Numbered from the stretch's first letter, positions 40,687 to 51,338 are shown. The stretch is 64,000 nt of DNA from Exiguobacterium alkaliphilum 12/1 (GCF_000714435.1 NZ_JJMW01000060.1:1-64000); one strand, 5' to 3'. Notes: generated from the letters alone by a model not told the origin. Numbers and translations: made by a program.

Positions 40687-43245
40687 TTATACGGTCGTCG
40701 GTGTCTCTTCGCGAACAGCATGCTCATAGCTCGGGATGACGACGGTGAACGTCGACCCTTGATGCTGCACGGACTCGACATGGATTTGACCGGCATGGCC
40801 TCGGACGATTTCCTGACAAATCGGGAGTCCAAGACCCGTACCGCCAATCTCACGGCTGTCCGAGTTGTCGACGCGATAGAACTTGTCGAAGAGGCGGTCG
40901 AGCGCTTCGCTCGGGATTCCGATCCCTTCGTCCTTCACTTTAATCGACACGGACTGGTCGTGGTGGGCCAATTCGACCGTGATTTTACCGCCGTGCGGTG
41001 AATATTTCACTGCATTCGACAGCAAATTACTCATCAGCTGCTTAAACTTCTGACAGTCAGCATACAGCTCATACGGACGGTCGTCGGATGTGATGAGCTC
41101 GAACTGGTGCTTCAACGATGAGGCCTCATAGAACGTCATCATGTCGCGGATGACCGGCTCGACGTCGAGTTGTTCGCGGTCATACATTTGACTGCCCGCT
41201 TCCATCCGCTGCACGTCGAGGAAGTCGTTGACGAGATGCGTCAGGCGCTCCGTCTCGGCATGAATCGTCTCCAAATACTTCGCCTGTTTCTCGTTTGGCA
41301 GCTGTTTCTTGACCATGAGCTCGGTGAACCCATAAATCGAAGAGAGCGGCGTGCGCAACTCGTGCGAGATCGTCGAGATGAACTCGCTCTTCAACCGTTC
41401 GGCCTCCGTCTCGCTCGTGATGTCACGGAAGACGAGGAGCGTCCCTTTCGAGATGCCGCCGACGATGATCCGTTCGGCGTACATCTGTAGGTTCATCTCG
41501 CCTTTACGGATCGAGAAGCTGACGCTGTCATGCGGGAAGTCGTCAGTGAAAAGTCGTTCCGTATATTTCAGGAAATCGTCTTCTTGGTCGACCGTCGTCG
41601 AAATCGTCTCGCGCCACTCGTTCCAAGACAGCTCGGCGAGTTCGTTCGATGTGATCTCGTCGAGTTCCGGGAACATTTCATAGAGCGGACGGTTGACGAA
41701 GACGTCGTCGGTCGCGTGCTCGACGTAAATGACGGCTTCGCGAATCGAATCGAGAATCCGCTCGGTCTTCCCTTTCTCACGGGTCATCTCTTCGAAGAGA
41801 CGCATCCGGAGAAGCGAGAGCGACAGCTGACGCGCGAACGACATGATGTCGCCCATCTGCGTCTGGGTGAAACGGTCCTTATAGCGGACGAGATAGATGA
41901 ACGCGATAATCGTATCGTCGGTCGGGTCGTGGACCGGGACCGCCGTCTCGTACATATAGTACGGATACGGGAGCGGATGGTCACTTGCGACTTGTTTCGA
42001 CGAATGGACCGTCGTCCGGAGCGTCATCGCCCGGGTGAGGACCGAGTTCTCACTTTCAAGCAGCTGACGCGTGAGCGTCTCGTTTAGGCCGTGGCTCGTC
42101 ACTGAATACGAGCCGGCCTCGTCGACGAAGACGAGTGCCCCGACTTCCGAGTCTGTGATCGCGACGAGTTTCTCGATAATCTCTGGATACGCCGTCAACG
42201 AGTCGCGGGCTGCGAGCGTCTCCGTCAACTCGTTCCGGTACGCCAAATGTTGCTCGTTCTGTTGCGTCTGCTCGAGAATCTCTTCGAGTTCTTGTTGTTG
42301 CGCTTGCAACTCTTCTTGCTGGGCAATCAGTTCTTCTTGTTGCGCCTGAAGCTCGTGATTCTTCTCAATCAAGTGGCGCTCATTGTCACGAAGCGTCTCG
42401 GCCATCTTGTTGAACGAGCGAGACATCGTCCCGATTTCGTCTTCGCGGACCATCTGATCGCTCAAATCGACGATCTCACCCTTCAAGAGGCGGTCCGATG
42501 CGACCGAGAGGCGTGAAATTAGACGCGACTGGCGACGCAAGAACGGTTGGACGAACAAAAGGATCAGGATGGCGAACGACACGATGCTTGCAATCCATAA
42601 GAACTGCAAAATGTTATTGTTTTGCCGCCATTCGGTATATACTTTCTCTTTTTCGCTGCCCATGAGCCCTTTGTAGTCCGTGAGCGACGTCTCGATTTGT
42701 TGAATCGGACCGAGCGTGTCGATGCCGCGCTCCGGACTAAACTGGACGACACCTTGCTCAATCAAACGCTGGGCCGTCGGGAGCGACGCGACCGTCTCCG
42801 GGTCGATGAACGTCTCGATGACCTCACCTTCGCTCCGCGACTCCCCGTATTCGAGCGTGACCGGTAAAATCACATCAAAATAAAAGTCATGGAAATTTTG
42901 CAGGTCGTCCGCAAAAATCTCGCCTTGCCGCGTCTGGACGACGCTCTTGAACCAATTGATTTCTTGTTGGAACTCATTTTCTTTCGAGCGGGCCCGATCG
43001 AGCGCCGCCGTATCGCCGAACAACAAATAGCCGCGCGAATCGTACTGCGCCCCTTGCCACTCGTCCCAAAGCGTGTTCAATCGGCTGATGCGCTCGTCGA
43101 CCTCACGAAGGCGCGCCTCGTTCGCTTCGAGACGATTCTCGACGTACCAGTAAGCGATGCCAGACCCAATTAAAGCAACCGCTAAAAATGTATAGAGGAC
43201 GACCATGATGTCACGGCCGAGCTTTTGCTTAAACCATCTGTTCAA
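40687..43245 (-). CDS. Large membrane sensor histidine kinase (HAMP-GAF-PAS-HisKA)
   Basis: A sensor kinase of 852 residues. Order: membrane helix (about 12-33), extracellular helical sensor domain (35-225, CHASE3-like), second helix (235-260), HAMP (260-312), a Gln/Glu-rich coiled coil (315-350: EELIAQQEELQAQQQELEEIL), GAF (about 360-500), PAS (510-610), HisKA with H628 in ISTISHELRTPLSSIYGF, and HATPase with N-box NLLSNAVKYSP and G-boxes DEGIGI and GGTGLGLPIC. The start is a TTG at 43245 overlapping the TGA of the response regulator gene, nine bases after AGGAGG. The frame is open upstream, but those residues overlap the regulator. The signal is unknown. Confidence 0.88.
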   Translation of the reverse strand: MNRWFKQKLGRDIMVVLYTFLAVALIGSGIAYWYVENRLEANEARLREVDERISRLNTLWDEWQGAQYDSRGYLLFGDTAALDRARSKENEFQQEINWFKSVVQTRQGEIFADDLQNFHDFYFDVILPVTLEYGESRSEGEVIETFIDPETVASLPTAQRLIEQGVVQFSPERGIDTLGPIQQIETSLTDYKGLMGSEKEKVYTEWRQNNNILQFLWIASIVSFAILILLFVQPFLRRQSRLISRLSVASDRLLKGEIVDLSDQMVREDEIGTMSRSFNKMAETLRDNERHLIEKNHELQAQQEELIAQQEELQAQQQELEEILEQTQQNEQHLAYRNELTETLAARDSLTAYPEIIEKLVAITDSEVGALVFVDEAGSYSVTSHGLNETLTRQLLESENSVLTRAMTLRTTVHSSKQVASDHPLPYPYYMYETAVPVHDPTDDTIIAFIYLVRYKDRFTQTQMGDIMSFARQLSLSLLRMRLFEEMTREKGKTERILDSIREAVIYVEHATDDVFVNRPLYEMFPELDEITSNELAELSWNEWRETISTTVDQEDDFLKYTERLFTDDFPHDSVSFSIRKGEMNLQMYAERIIVGGISKGTLLVFRDITSETEAERLKSEFISTISHELRTPLSSIYGFTELMVKKQLPNEKQAKYLETIHAETERLTHLVNDFLDVQRMEAGSQMYDREQLDVEPVIRDMMTFYEASSLKHQFELITSDDRPYELYADCQKFKQLMSNLLSNAVKYSPHGGKITVELAHHDQSVSIKVKDEGIGIPSEALDRLFDKFYRVDNSDSREIGGTGLGLPICQEIVRGHAGQIHVESVQHQGSTFTVVIPSYEHAVREETPTTV

Positions 43246-43604
43246 TTCACGATGCCTCCTATAATTTTGACGAGTTCGAGCGGACTGAACGGTTTCGAGA
43301 TGAAGTAGTCGACACCAATCTCGTTCGCGCAATCACGGTCAGATTGTTGACTCTTCGCCGTCAACATCATCACTTTCGTATGTTGACGTCCCGGTAATTT
43401 TCGGACCTTCTCGATGACTTCTAGGCCGGTCATGCCGGGCATCATATGGTCAACGATAACGAGATCGTATTCATTCTGTTCAATCAAACGGTATGCTTCG
43501 AGGCCGTCTGGTGCCTCATCGATGTCGTAGCCTTCATCTTCTAACGTATCTAAAACGAGCATGCGTAATACTTCTTCATCTTCTGCGAGTAGGATTTTTA
43601 CCAT
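43242..43604 (-). CDS. Single-domain response regulator (CheY/Spo0F-like)
   Basis: A 120-residue receiver domain with no output domain. Acidic pocket EDEE (about 8-11), phospho-acceptor Asp in DLVIVDHMMPGMTG, the conserved Thr in MMLTAKS and Lys in FISKPFSP are all present. It starts at the ATG at 43604, seven bases after GGAGG. With the overlapping kinase gene it makes an operon, so it probably relays phosphate from that kinase to a further protein or acts by protein contact. Confidence 0.9.
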   Translation of the reverse strand: MVKILLAEDEEVLRMLVLDTLEDEGYDIDEAPDGLEAYRLIEQNEYDLVIVDHMMPGMTGLEVIEKVRKLPGRQHTKVMMLTAKSQQSDRDCANEIGVDYFISKPFSPLELVKIIGGIVN

Positions 43605-43663
43605 GACGATTCCTCCATTTTCATTCCATTTCATTATTTTACCGGATTTATTTCATAATCACA

Positions 43664-43697
43664 AAACAAAAGGTGCACGGTTTATAACCGTACACCT
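43664..43697 (-). terminator. Terminator of addA
   Basis: Stem AGGTG-ACGGT / ACCGT-CACCT (one mismatch) and TTTTGTTTTGTG on the minus strand, 21 bases past the addA stop. Confidence 0.88.
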
Positions 43698-43717
43698 GAA
43701 AACAATTCCCGTCTATA

Positions 43718-46700
43718 TTATATTGAAACAACGTCTTGTAAATCGAGCGAGTAAATGACCGTCTGCCCGACCGTAATTCCCCAAATCGATTCGATGGCCT
43801 CGCGATAAAGCGAGAGTTGAACCGTATAGCGTTCGCGCAACATCTGTCTCGCCGCCTCATCCGAGTCCGTCAAGTAGAGCACCGAGTCGGATTTATAGTC
43901 GAGAAGCACATACGTCTCGCCGTCAAAGAAGAGGCAGTCGATAATCCCTTGGATGAGCACCCGTTCGTCCGTGAACGCACCGTCTGGATTGACGCGTTCG
44001 GCCGGCACGGCATACGTGAACGGCAACTCGCGCCACGCCTGATTTTTCGCTAACGCCTCGGTCAACGCCCGGCCGATCGGGGCGTCAAAAAATGTCTCGA
44101 TATCTGCCATGGCGAGCCGGGCCGTCTTCGCTTCGACCGGGCTGAGCATCTGATGATTCTCGAGCCGGTCGATTTGGGGCGCGATCGGTTGTCTTGGGTC
44201 GAGCAGTTGGAACAACAAGTGAAGCGTCGTCCCGCGCTCGGCACCGGTCTGGTCCGTCTGTTTCCACTTCGGTTCCCGATACGGCGTGTCCGTCGCCCGG
44301 AACGTCTCTTCAAACGCCGCCGTTTCCAGTTGCATCGCCCGTTTCAGTTCGGTGACGGTCTGTTTGGCGGCCGTCTCCGTCGCGGCCTGGGCCGGATACG
44401 TGTAAGCGAACGCCCGTCGAACCGCCTCCGTCACTTCTTGCTCACGTTTGACGGGGAAGTCGATCGCTTCGAACTGTTTGACGTGATGGAGCTGCGCCAT
44501 CATCTCTTGGAGCGCGGCCACTTCGGCCAAATCGTCTTCGGCGATGATACGGTACGTCCAGCGCGTCGCCTCTGGCATCCCGCGAAAGACCGGGAGGCCG
44601 TTTCGTTCAAGGAACGGGGCGGCGCCCTCGAGTTTGAGAAGTGCCGGCGCGACCCAATCCAAATACGTCTTGGCGTCACGTCTTGCCTCGGCCGATAACG
44701 CCTCGCCATGACTCTCGACGTGTAGCCAATCGTGCACTTGCTTCATCGGGTCGGCGACGGTGCCGACTAAAATCAATTTTTCTTTCGCCCGGGTCAACGC
44801 GACGTACAAGACGCGCATCTCTTCGGCTTTCATCGTCTTGTCGAGGTCTCGGCGAATCATCTCTTTGACGAACGTCTCGGTGCGTGTCCGCGTGATGACG
44901 TCGATCGCATCCAAGGAGATGCCGTACCGTTTATGGAAGATGACCCGTTGCATTTGATCACGCTTGTTGAACTGCTTGCCGAGCTGGGCGACGATTGTCA
45001 CCGGGAATTCAAGCCCTTTCGATTTATGGACCGTCATGATGCGGACGACGTTCTCTTCTTCCCCGAGCGACCTGGCTTCCGACAAGTCCTCCCCGTTATC
45101 CTGCAATCGATCCATCACACGTAAGAACCGATACAGCCCCCGATACCCGCTCCGCTCGTAGGAGAGCGCTCGGTCATAGAGTGCCTTCAAGTTCTCTTGG
45201 CGACCTTTCCCACCCGGCAGACCGCCGGCAAAATCATAAAACCCGGTATCGTTGAACACTTGTTGAATCAGTTCAGACAGGCTGTGGTTGCGGGCGAACG
45301 TTCGCCACATCGAGAGTCGGTCGAGCACCTCACCGCACTTCAAGCCGAGCTCATCCTCATCGTCCGCCTTCATCTTCAAAGCGTCATAGAACGACTCCTC
45401 CGACTCGAGGCGAATCTTGGCGAGCTCTTCGTCCGTGAAACCGAACATCGGAGAACGGAGTGCCCCAGCGAGAGGGATGTCTTGGAGCGGGTTGTCAATC
45501 AGTTTCAAGACAGACAACATCATCCGAATCTCCGTCGCCTGGAAGTAGCCGCCGTCCGAGTCGGTGTACGCCGGGATATTGTATTGGGTCAAGATATCCA
45601 TCAACTGTTCGACTCGTTCTTTCTTCGATCGGACGAGAATGACGATATCCCGATATTCACATGAGCGGAGTAACCCGGTCTCTTCATCGGTCACTTTGAA
45701 CGGTTCGTCGCCTGAGACGAGCTCTAAAATGCGTGTCGCGATCGCTCGACCTTCAAGTTCTTGCTTCGACAACTCGTGGCTCTGTCCGTTGACGAGCACG
45801 AGCTCCGGACTCGCCTCGAGCGGCTCGTAGTCGCGGCCTGGCACGAGACGGGCCGCCTCGTCGTATGCGATTTCTCCGACTTCCTCGTCCATCAACTGAA
45901 TGAACAAATCGTTGATGCCGTGGAGCACTTCGGCCCGGCTGCGGAAATTTTGTGACAAGTCGATGCGCTGGCCCGCCTCCGTTCGTTTGAATCGCGTCGC
46001 CTTGTCGATGAAGAGGCCTGGCTCGGCGTGACGGAAGCGATAGATCGACTGCTTGATATCGCCGACCATGAACAGGTTGCCGACTTGTTCGTCTTCTTGA
46101 CTGACCAGACCGATAATCGTCTCCTGAATCTCGTTCGTATCTTGGTACTCATCGATGAGCACCTCGACGAACCGTTGTTTATAGAGCGAAGCGACTGAGG
46201 ACGGCGCGTCCCCTTCTCGCAAGATGGCGAGGGCGTAATGTTCAAGGTCACTGAAGTCGACGAACGCCCGGTCGCGCTTCGCCTGCTCGTAAGCGACGGC
46301 GAACGTCCGGACCGTCCCGACGAGCGTCTCGACGAGCGGACGTTGCGCCGCGAGGGCCTCGAGATGGTCGGCCCCGCTCACGCTCGCCTCCGTGAGCGCA
46401 TCCGTCAATTTTTTCTTCGCCTGATCGTACGCGGGTTTTAACACGTTATGATAGATGGCATGCTCGTCTACCCGTTTGACCGACTTCATCGTGCCAAACT
46501 TGACGGCCCGTGCCGCCGTCTCGAGCTCGCTCCATTTCAACGTCTCCGCCTCGATTCGTTCGAACGGGGCAATCGCGGCGAGCACGTTCTCAGCTTGGGC
46601 CTCGTAACCGGCAAGACGAAGCTCGATGCCGACACGTCGGAGCTGCCGAAGCGCCCGTTCGATATCGGTGAACAACACACGGCCGAACTCGATTAAGAGC

Positions 46701-47329
46701 GGCTCTTCGTCCGGGTCGCTGTCCATCTGATAGAGCGAAACGAGTTCATCCAAGTACGCCTCCGGGTCCGGGAGCGTCCGGGCATAGTGATACAATCCGA
46801 GGATGAGCTCTTCAAGCTCATTGTCGCCCCGGTCTGACGTATAGGCGTCGACAAGGGCGAAGAAGCCGCTGTCTTGTTTCCCGTATTCTTCTTCAAGGAC
46901 GTCTTCGAGGACGTCGTCTTGAAGGAGCACCAAATCTCGTTCCTCGGCGATTTTAAACGCCGGGTCGAGGTCGAGCAAATAATAGTTCTCCCGAATCACT
47001 TCTAAGCAAAACGAGTGAATCGTCGTGATGAGCGCCCGGTTGAGCATTTGACGTTGCCGCCGGACGTAGTCGTTATCCGGGTCATCACGAAGTGCCCCGT
47101 CGAGCGCTTTGGCGATTCGCCGTTTCATCTCTGCCGCTGCCGCGTTCGTGAACGTGACGACGAGCATGCGGTCGGCCGTCAAGTCGTCGTTTTCATCGAG
47201 CAGTCGGCTCGCGAGCCGTTCGACGAGGACGGCCGTCTTCCCGGAACCGGCCGCTGCCGAGACGAGCACGTGTGAATCTCTCGCGTCGATGGCGGCTTGT
47301 TGGTCATTCGTCCACTTCATCGGCGTCAC
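43718..47329 (-). CDS. addA: ATP-dependent helicase/nuclease subunit A
   Basis: AddA, 1203 residues, the UvrD-like helicase and nuclease subunit of the AddAB complex that processes double-strand breaks to a Chi site for RecA. Walker A is VSAAAGSGKTAVLVERL (24-40), with UvrD motifs FTNAAAAEMKRRI, DEYQDTNEIQ, GDIKQSIYRFRHAEP and VHKSKGLEFP following. The C-terminal RecB-type nuclease has LLDYKSD (about 1155-1161). Length is typical (about 1230 in Bacillus). Its start lies inside the last 26 bases of addB. Confidence 0.97.
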   Translation of the reverse strand: MTPMKWTNDQQAAIDARDSHVLVSAAAGSGKTAVLVERLASRLLDENDDLTADRMLVVTFTNAAAAEMKRRIAKALDGALRDDPDNDYVRRQRQMLNRALITTIHSFCLEVIRENYYLLDLDPAFKIAEERDLVLLQDDVLEDVLEEEYGKQDSGFFALVDAYTSDRGDNELEELILGLYHYARTLPDPEAYLDELVSLYQMDSDPDEEPLLIEFGRVLFTDIERALRQLRRVGIELRLAGYEAQAENVLAAIAPFERIEAETLKWSELETAARAVKFGTMKSVKRVDEHAIYHNVLKPAYDQAKKKLTDALTEASVSGADHLEALAAQRPLVETLVGTVRTFAVAYEQAKRDRAFVDFSDLEHYALAILREGDAPSSVASLYKQRFVEVLIDEYQDTNEIQETIIGLVSQEDEQVGNLFMVGDIKQSIYRFRHAEPGLFIDKATRFKRTEAGQRIDLSQNFRSRAEVLHGINDLFIQLMDEEVGEIAYDEAARLVPGRDYEPLEASPELVLVNGQSHELSKQELEGRAIATRILELVSGDEPFKVTDEETGLLRSCEYRDIVILVRSKKERVEQLMDILTQYNIPAYTDSDGGYFQATEIRMMLSVLKLIDNPLQDIPLAGALRSPMFGFTDEELAKIRLESEESFYDALKMKADDEDELGLKCGEVLDRLSMWRTFARNHSLSELIQQVFNDTGFYDFAGGLPGGKGRQENLKALYDRALSYERSGYRGLYRFLRVMDRLQDNGEDLSEARSLGEEENVVRIMTVHKSKGLEFPVTIVAQLGKQFNKRDQMQRVIFHKRYGISLDAIDVITRTRTETFVKEMIRRDLDKTMKAEEMRVLYVALTRAKEKLILVGTVADPMKQVHDWLHVESHGEALSAEARRDAKTYLDWVAPALLKLEGAAPFLERNGLPVFRGMPEATRWTYRIIAEDDLAEVAALQEMMAQLHHVKQFEAIDFPVKREQEVTEAVRRAFAYTYPAQAATETAAKQTVTELKRAMQLETAAFEETFRATDTPYREPKWKQTDQTGAERGTTLHLLFQLLDPRQPIAPQIDRLENHQMLSPVEAKTARLAMADIETFFDAPIGRALTEALAKNQAWRELPFTYAVPAERVNPDGAFTDERVLIQGIIDCLFFDGETYVLLDYKSDSVLYLTDSDEAARQMLRERYTVQLSLYREAIESIWGITVGQTVIYSLDLQDVVSI

Positions 47330-50300
47330 CTCCTAATCTTGATAGCACATCGTTTTTCTCTAGCTTCTTCAACTGTCGCGGCTCATTGGCGAGCGCCTCG
47401 TCAAAATGACAGACGCTCTGATACGGACACGTCTGGCACGGACGGCGCTCCTTGTACTCGTACGGCTCGACACCGATTGTGCCGTCATACATCGCCTCGG
47501 CGCTCGCCTCGGCTATATCAATGGCGTGGTCCATCAACTGTTCGAGTTGCGGTGGCGTGACGACTTTCTTCACCGTGTTCGCATCAATCGTCCCGTCTTT
47601 CTTATATTTGACCGGGATGACGATCGATTTTTTCGCTTCCGCCTTCGCCGTCCGGTCCATCATGTCGAGCACTTCCGGGTCGTCGACGAGCAGCCCTTGC
47701 ATCTGATACGACTCGAGCACTTTACGCGCCGTGTCAGCCTCCGTCCCGCCCGGTGTGACGAGCGGCCGGTGGACGTGGAAATAGAGCGCCGCTGCTGGTG
47801 CGACGTTCTCTTTCGTCCAGGCATCGGCCTGCTCAATCAACACTTTCAAATAGATGAGCATCTGCATGGCGAGACCGTAATAAATCTCAGCGAAATCGAT
47901 ATCGCGCTTGCTCGACTTGTAGTCGACGATCCGGACGTAAAGCTGGTCATGGACCTGTGCCGTGTCGACCCGGTCGATGCGGCCGACGAGTTCACACGTC
48001 GCCCCGTTGCTGAGCGTGAACGAGACGGGCGGGAAGTTGCCGCTGCCGAATGCGAGCTCGAACGCTACGGGATCGAACCCGTCTCGTTTCGACTGTTCAA
48101 TCAACACTTCGGCCGTCTTCGTGACGACGTCGGTCAATTTCTTCTTCAAATATCCATAGCGGTTCGAGCTCATTAAAATCGCATGCTGAATCTCCGGGGT
48201 GACGAGTTCGACGGCAGACTCGGCGAGTGTCACGCACTCGGCTTGATCGACGTCGCGCCACTCCTTCCCGTCCATCTTCACGGTTTGAGACATGTGTTCG
48301 ATCGTTCGATGGTACAAGTTCCCGATATCCGGTGCCTCGAGCCGATACAAGCGGCGCTCCCTGAGGCGAAGCCCGTAACTCGCGAAGTGGCGGAACGGGC
48401 ACGCCTGGAACGTCTCGAGTCGGGACACGCTCGCCCGAATCGAGTTCGTGTAAAGTGACTTGGCCACGTCTTTTGAGAGCGGCTCCGGTACGTTCTGATA
48501 AAACAAGGCGCTCGTCAACAGACGGATGCGCGCGCGTCCTTCCGGATGCTTGAGTAGCTCGTTATAAACAGCGAACCATGTGTCTTGAATCGGATAGTGT
48601 CGGCTGAGGCGTTGCAACTCGAGTGCGGTCACGGCCGCCGTCTGGTTGACGTTCGTGATGAAGCGAAGTTGATCGGCCGGACGATGCTCACCGGCCTCGG
48701 CGAAGTGTGTCTTGACGACGGCGCCATTCAACAGGCGCGTCTTGATGTCGGCGACGAACCCAGCCGGCTGAATCGCCTTCCCGCTCCGGTCGACTAGCGC
48801 ATAGCTGACGTACAACCGATGACTCGGTGCCGTCAGCGCTTTATAGACGTAATACGTCTCATCGTCAAACAGATGCTCGGTCGCTTTTCCGGCCCGTACG
48901 CCATGCTCATGCATGAAGTCGAGATCGTGGTCGGTCAACAGTTTCGACTGCGTCGCGACGAGCGGGATTTGGTCCTCGTTCGCCCCGAGTAAAAAGATGA
49001 CTTTCTTATCGATGAGACGCCCCCGGACATAATCCGTCACCGTCAATTGATCGAGCGACGGAGGCACGAGGGCATAACGCAGACTATCGAGTCCGGTGTC
49101 CATCATCTGCAAGAACAGTTCCGTCGAGAGCGTCTCTTCCGGCGCGGCCGCCTCGAGCTGTTCAAGTAAGTGCAACACCGCGTCCCAAACTTGCGTATGC
49201 TCGCGGGCCTCGAGCAATCGGGCGTCCTCGAGCGCCTCGTCGCGCCAATACGATAGACAAGCGGCGACATCGATTCGCTCCAGAAAGTGATAGATGGCAT
49301 GCGTGTATGCCTGCATCGTCTTGGCCGCCTTCAAGTCAGCCAGGAGCGGGTCGAACGTGTCGACGACGGTCTGGCGATAACGGTTGAGCGCGGTCTCGAG
49401 ATCGAGTTCTTCCCCGGTAAGCTTCGCTTCGTCCTCAGCCCGGCGCTTCAATTGCCACTCGTCGTGCCAATGGTAATGCTTGATGCCGCGTTCGATGACG
49501 AACGCCTCGAGTCGATCGACCGACGTGCGGCGATGCTCGGCGTCGAGTAAGACGAGCTCCGTCTTGAGCGCGCGGAACACCGGCTCTTCCCGATAGCCGC
49601 GGAGGGCAATGTCGACGGTCGCCTTCAACAGTTCGACCACGGGATGGTCGAGCATCGGTTGCCGCTCATCGAGAAAGAACGGCAATGCCGCTTTCTGCAG
49701 GGCCTGTGATGCCAAGTCCCCATACGCTTCAAGCGAACGCGAGACGAAGGCGATATCTCGATAGCGGTACCCGTCTTCGCGGACGAGCCGCATCACTTCA
49801 CGGACAGCCGCCTCCACCTCGACCGTCCGATCGACGGCGGCCTCGAGCGAGACGTGGTTCGTTTCGCGCGTATAAGGTGCCGCGGTCATTTGGCCGAACG
49901 TCGCCTCGAGATAGGCGAGACTCGGATGCGTGAACCGCTTCGCGCCATCGTGCGGCACGTCTGTCGAGCTGATTCGTGACTCGGACAGTCGTTCTTTGAA
50001 CCGCATGAGTGTCCGCTGCGTCGGACCGAAGAGCGGATTCGGCCGATAGAGCGTGTCCGGATCAATCGTCAATAAGACCGACAGCGGGGCTTTCTCGGCA
50101 ATCGCGACGAGGACGGCGAGCTCTTGCTCGGAGAACTCGTTGAACCCGTCGACGTAAAACTGCGTGCCCGTCAAGTCAACCTCTGGTAACAGCTCGAGCA
50201 TGACGTTGAAATAGTCTTCCGCATGGAGCGCCTTACCGGCCGTCATCGCCATGAACCCTTCATATAGAATCGATAAGTCTTGTAACTTTAACGCCCGATG

Positions 50301-50744
50301 CGGATCTTGCTCGCTCAAGCGGAGCAATTGTTCCGGGTCGACGAGCCCACGCTTCAACATCGTGATGAGCGTGTTCAACTCCTCATAAAACCCGTATTGG
50401 TTCATCGTCCGTCGGAACAGTGTCAGCCGCTCCTCGTTCATCTCGACGACGCGACGCAACAACAGATGCGTCCCCGTCTGATCCAAAAACTGTTCGGTCG
50501 AGATGCCGTGGTCACGCATGAGCAAGAACGCAAGGCGGCGCATCGATAACACTTGCACTCGGGTCGAACCCGTCAAGCCGTCCGTCATCGCCATCTTCCG
50601 TTCCATCTCAAATGACATTTGGTCCGGTACCAATAAGTAGATGGTCGGTCCGCTCGGGTCGCGTTTGAGTTCCTTGATGATGTGACGCATCATCGTTTCG
50701 CTCTTTCCGCTCCCGGAACGTCCGACATGAAAAGTGACCGTCAT
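47304..50744 (-). CDS. addB: ATP-dependent helicase/nuclease subunit B
   Basis: AddB, 1146 residues, the second AddAB subunit with Chi recognition and a nuclease domain. Walker A is HVGRSGSGKSETM (6-18). The C-terminal nuclease has VDYKSSKRDIDFAEIYYGLAMQMLIYL. The four cysteines of the 4Fe-4S cluster are visible: one in FQACPFRHFASYG (about 790) and three in CQTCPYQSVC near 1110-1120. addB precedes addA as in Bacillus, with a 26-base overlap. Confidence 0.97.
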   Translation of the reverse strand: MTVTFHVGRSGSGKSETMMRHIIKELKRDPSGPTIYLLVPDQMSFEMERKMAMTDGLTGSTRVQVLSMRRLAFLLMRDHGISTEQFLDQTGTHLLLRRVVEMNEERLTLFRRTMNQYGFYEELNTLITMLKRGLVDPEQLLRLSEQDPHRALKLQDLSILYEGFMAMTAGKALHAEDYFNVMLELLPEVDLTGTQFYVDGFNEFSEQELAVLVAIAEKAPLSVLLTIDPDTLYRPNPLFGPTQRTLMRFKERLSESRISSTDVPHDGAKRFTHPSLAYLEATFGQMTAAPYTRETNHVSLEAAVDRTVEVEAAVREVMRLVREDGYRYRDIAFVSRSLEAYGDLASQALQKAALPFFLDERQPMLDHPVVELLKATVDIALRGYREEPVFRALKTELVLLDAEHRRTSVDRLEAFVIERGIKHYHWHDEWQLKRRAEDEAKLTGEELDLETALNRYRQTVVDTFDPLLADLKAAKTMQAYTHAIYHFLERIDVAACLSYWRDEALEDARLLEAREHTQVWDAVLHLLEQLEAAAPEETLSTELFLQMMDTGLDSLRYALVPPSLDQLTVTDYVRGRLIDKKVIFLLGANEDQIPLVATQSKLLTDHDLDFMHEHGVRAGKATEHLFDDETYYVYKALTAPSHRLYVSYALVDRSGKAIQPAGFVADIKTRLLNGAVVKTHFAEAGEHRPADQLRFITNVNQTAAVTALELQRLSRHYPIQDTWFAVYNELLKHPEGRARIRLLTSALFYQNVPEPLSKDVAKSLYTNSIRASVSRLETFQACPFRHFASYGLRLRERRLYRLEAPDIGNLYHRTIEHMSQTVKMDGKEWRDVDQAECVTLAESAVELVTPEIQHAILMSSNRYGYLKKKLTDVVTKTAEVLIEQSKRDGFDPVAFELAFGSGNFPPVSFTLSNGATCELVGRIDRVDTAQVHDQLYVRIVDYKSSKRDIDFAEIYYGLAMQMLIYLKVLIEQADAWTKENVAPAAALYFHVHRPLVTPGGTEADTARKVLESYQMQGLLVDDPEVLDMMDRTAKAEAKKSIVIPVKYKKDGTIDANTVKKVVTPPQLEQLMDHAIDIAEASAEAMYDGTIGVEPYEYKERRPCQTCPYQSVCHFDEALANEPRQLKKLEKNDVLSRLGGDADEVDE

Positions 50745-50903
50745 TTAGGCGAACACCCCTTCCCTTTTTTCTTTATTATGACGTATCGCTCCCGGTTTGT
50801 AGAGCGAAACCTCCGTTTCACCTAAGCAAAAAAAAGACTAACCCTTTCCTTTACCCATGCTCCATGAAAATCGATTAGACTAAAGGTATGAGGGGGATGG
50901 ATG

Positions 50904-51284
50904 ATGAGTGCATATGAACAATTTGGAGGCGAACGCGGCGTCAAACAACTCGTCGAGGCATTTTATGACCTCGTCTACGCCGATCCGGTCTTACTGCCGC
51001 TGTTTCCGGATGACAAAGAGCGGGTAAAACAACATCAGTTTGAGTTTCTGACTCAACTACTCGGCGGGCCGAAACTGTATACGGAACGACGTGGCGGTGG
51101 AAACTTGGCGATGATTCATCGGGACCACCCGATTTCGGAGACACACGCCGGGCATTGGCTCGGTTGCATGGAACAGGCGCTCAAGACGGTCGAGGCGCCC
51201 GAACCGATCAAACGACAGCTGTTCCATCGCTTGATTATGTCCTCGTCTAACGTCGTTCGCGTCTGCTCCCACCATTTTGAGTAG
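50904..51284 (+). CDS. Group II truncated haemoglobin
   Basis: A 126-residue 2-on-2 globin. The start YEQFGGERGVKQLVEAFYD, the LPLFPDD segment, the proximal His in GNLAMIHRDHPIS and the family Trp in HAGHWLGCMEQAL identify group II (YjbI/TrHbO). It binds oxygen or NO and is linked to oxidative or nitrosative stress in relatives. Two ATGs in tandem (50901, 50904) follow GAGGGGG; the second has the better spacing. It is divergent from addB and followed by the acidic protein gene. Confidence 0.92.
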   Translation: MSAYEQFGGERGVKQLVEAFYDLVYADPVLLPLFPDDKERVKQHQFEFLTQLLGGPKLYTERRGGGNLAMIHRDHPISETHAGHWLGCMEQALKTVEAPEPIKRQLFHRLIMSSSNVVRVCSHHFE

Positions 51285-51338
51285 TCAGCTTCTCAAAAAG
51301 CGGGTATGATAGGAAAGTAAGTAAAGGAGGTCGTTGTC

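Noticed and set aside
43718-50744. Long reverse frames inside addA and addB
   Set aside because: Shadow frames from the codon bias of two certain genes.
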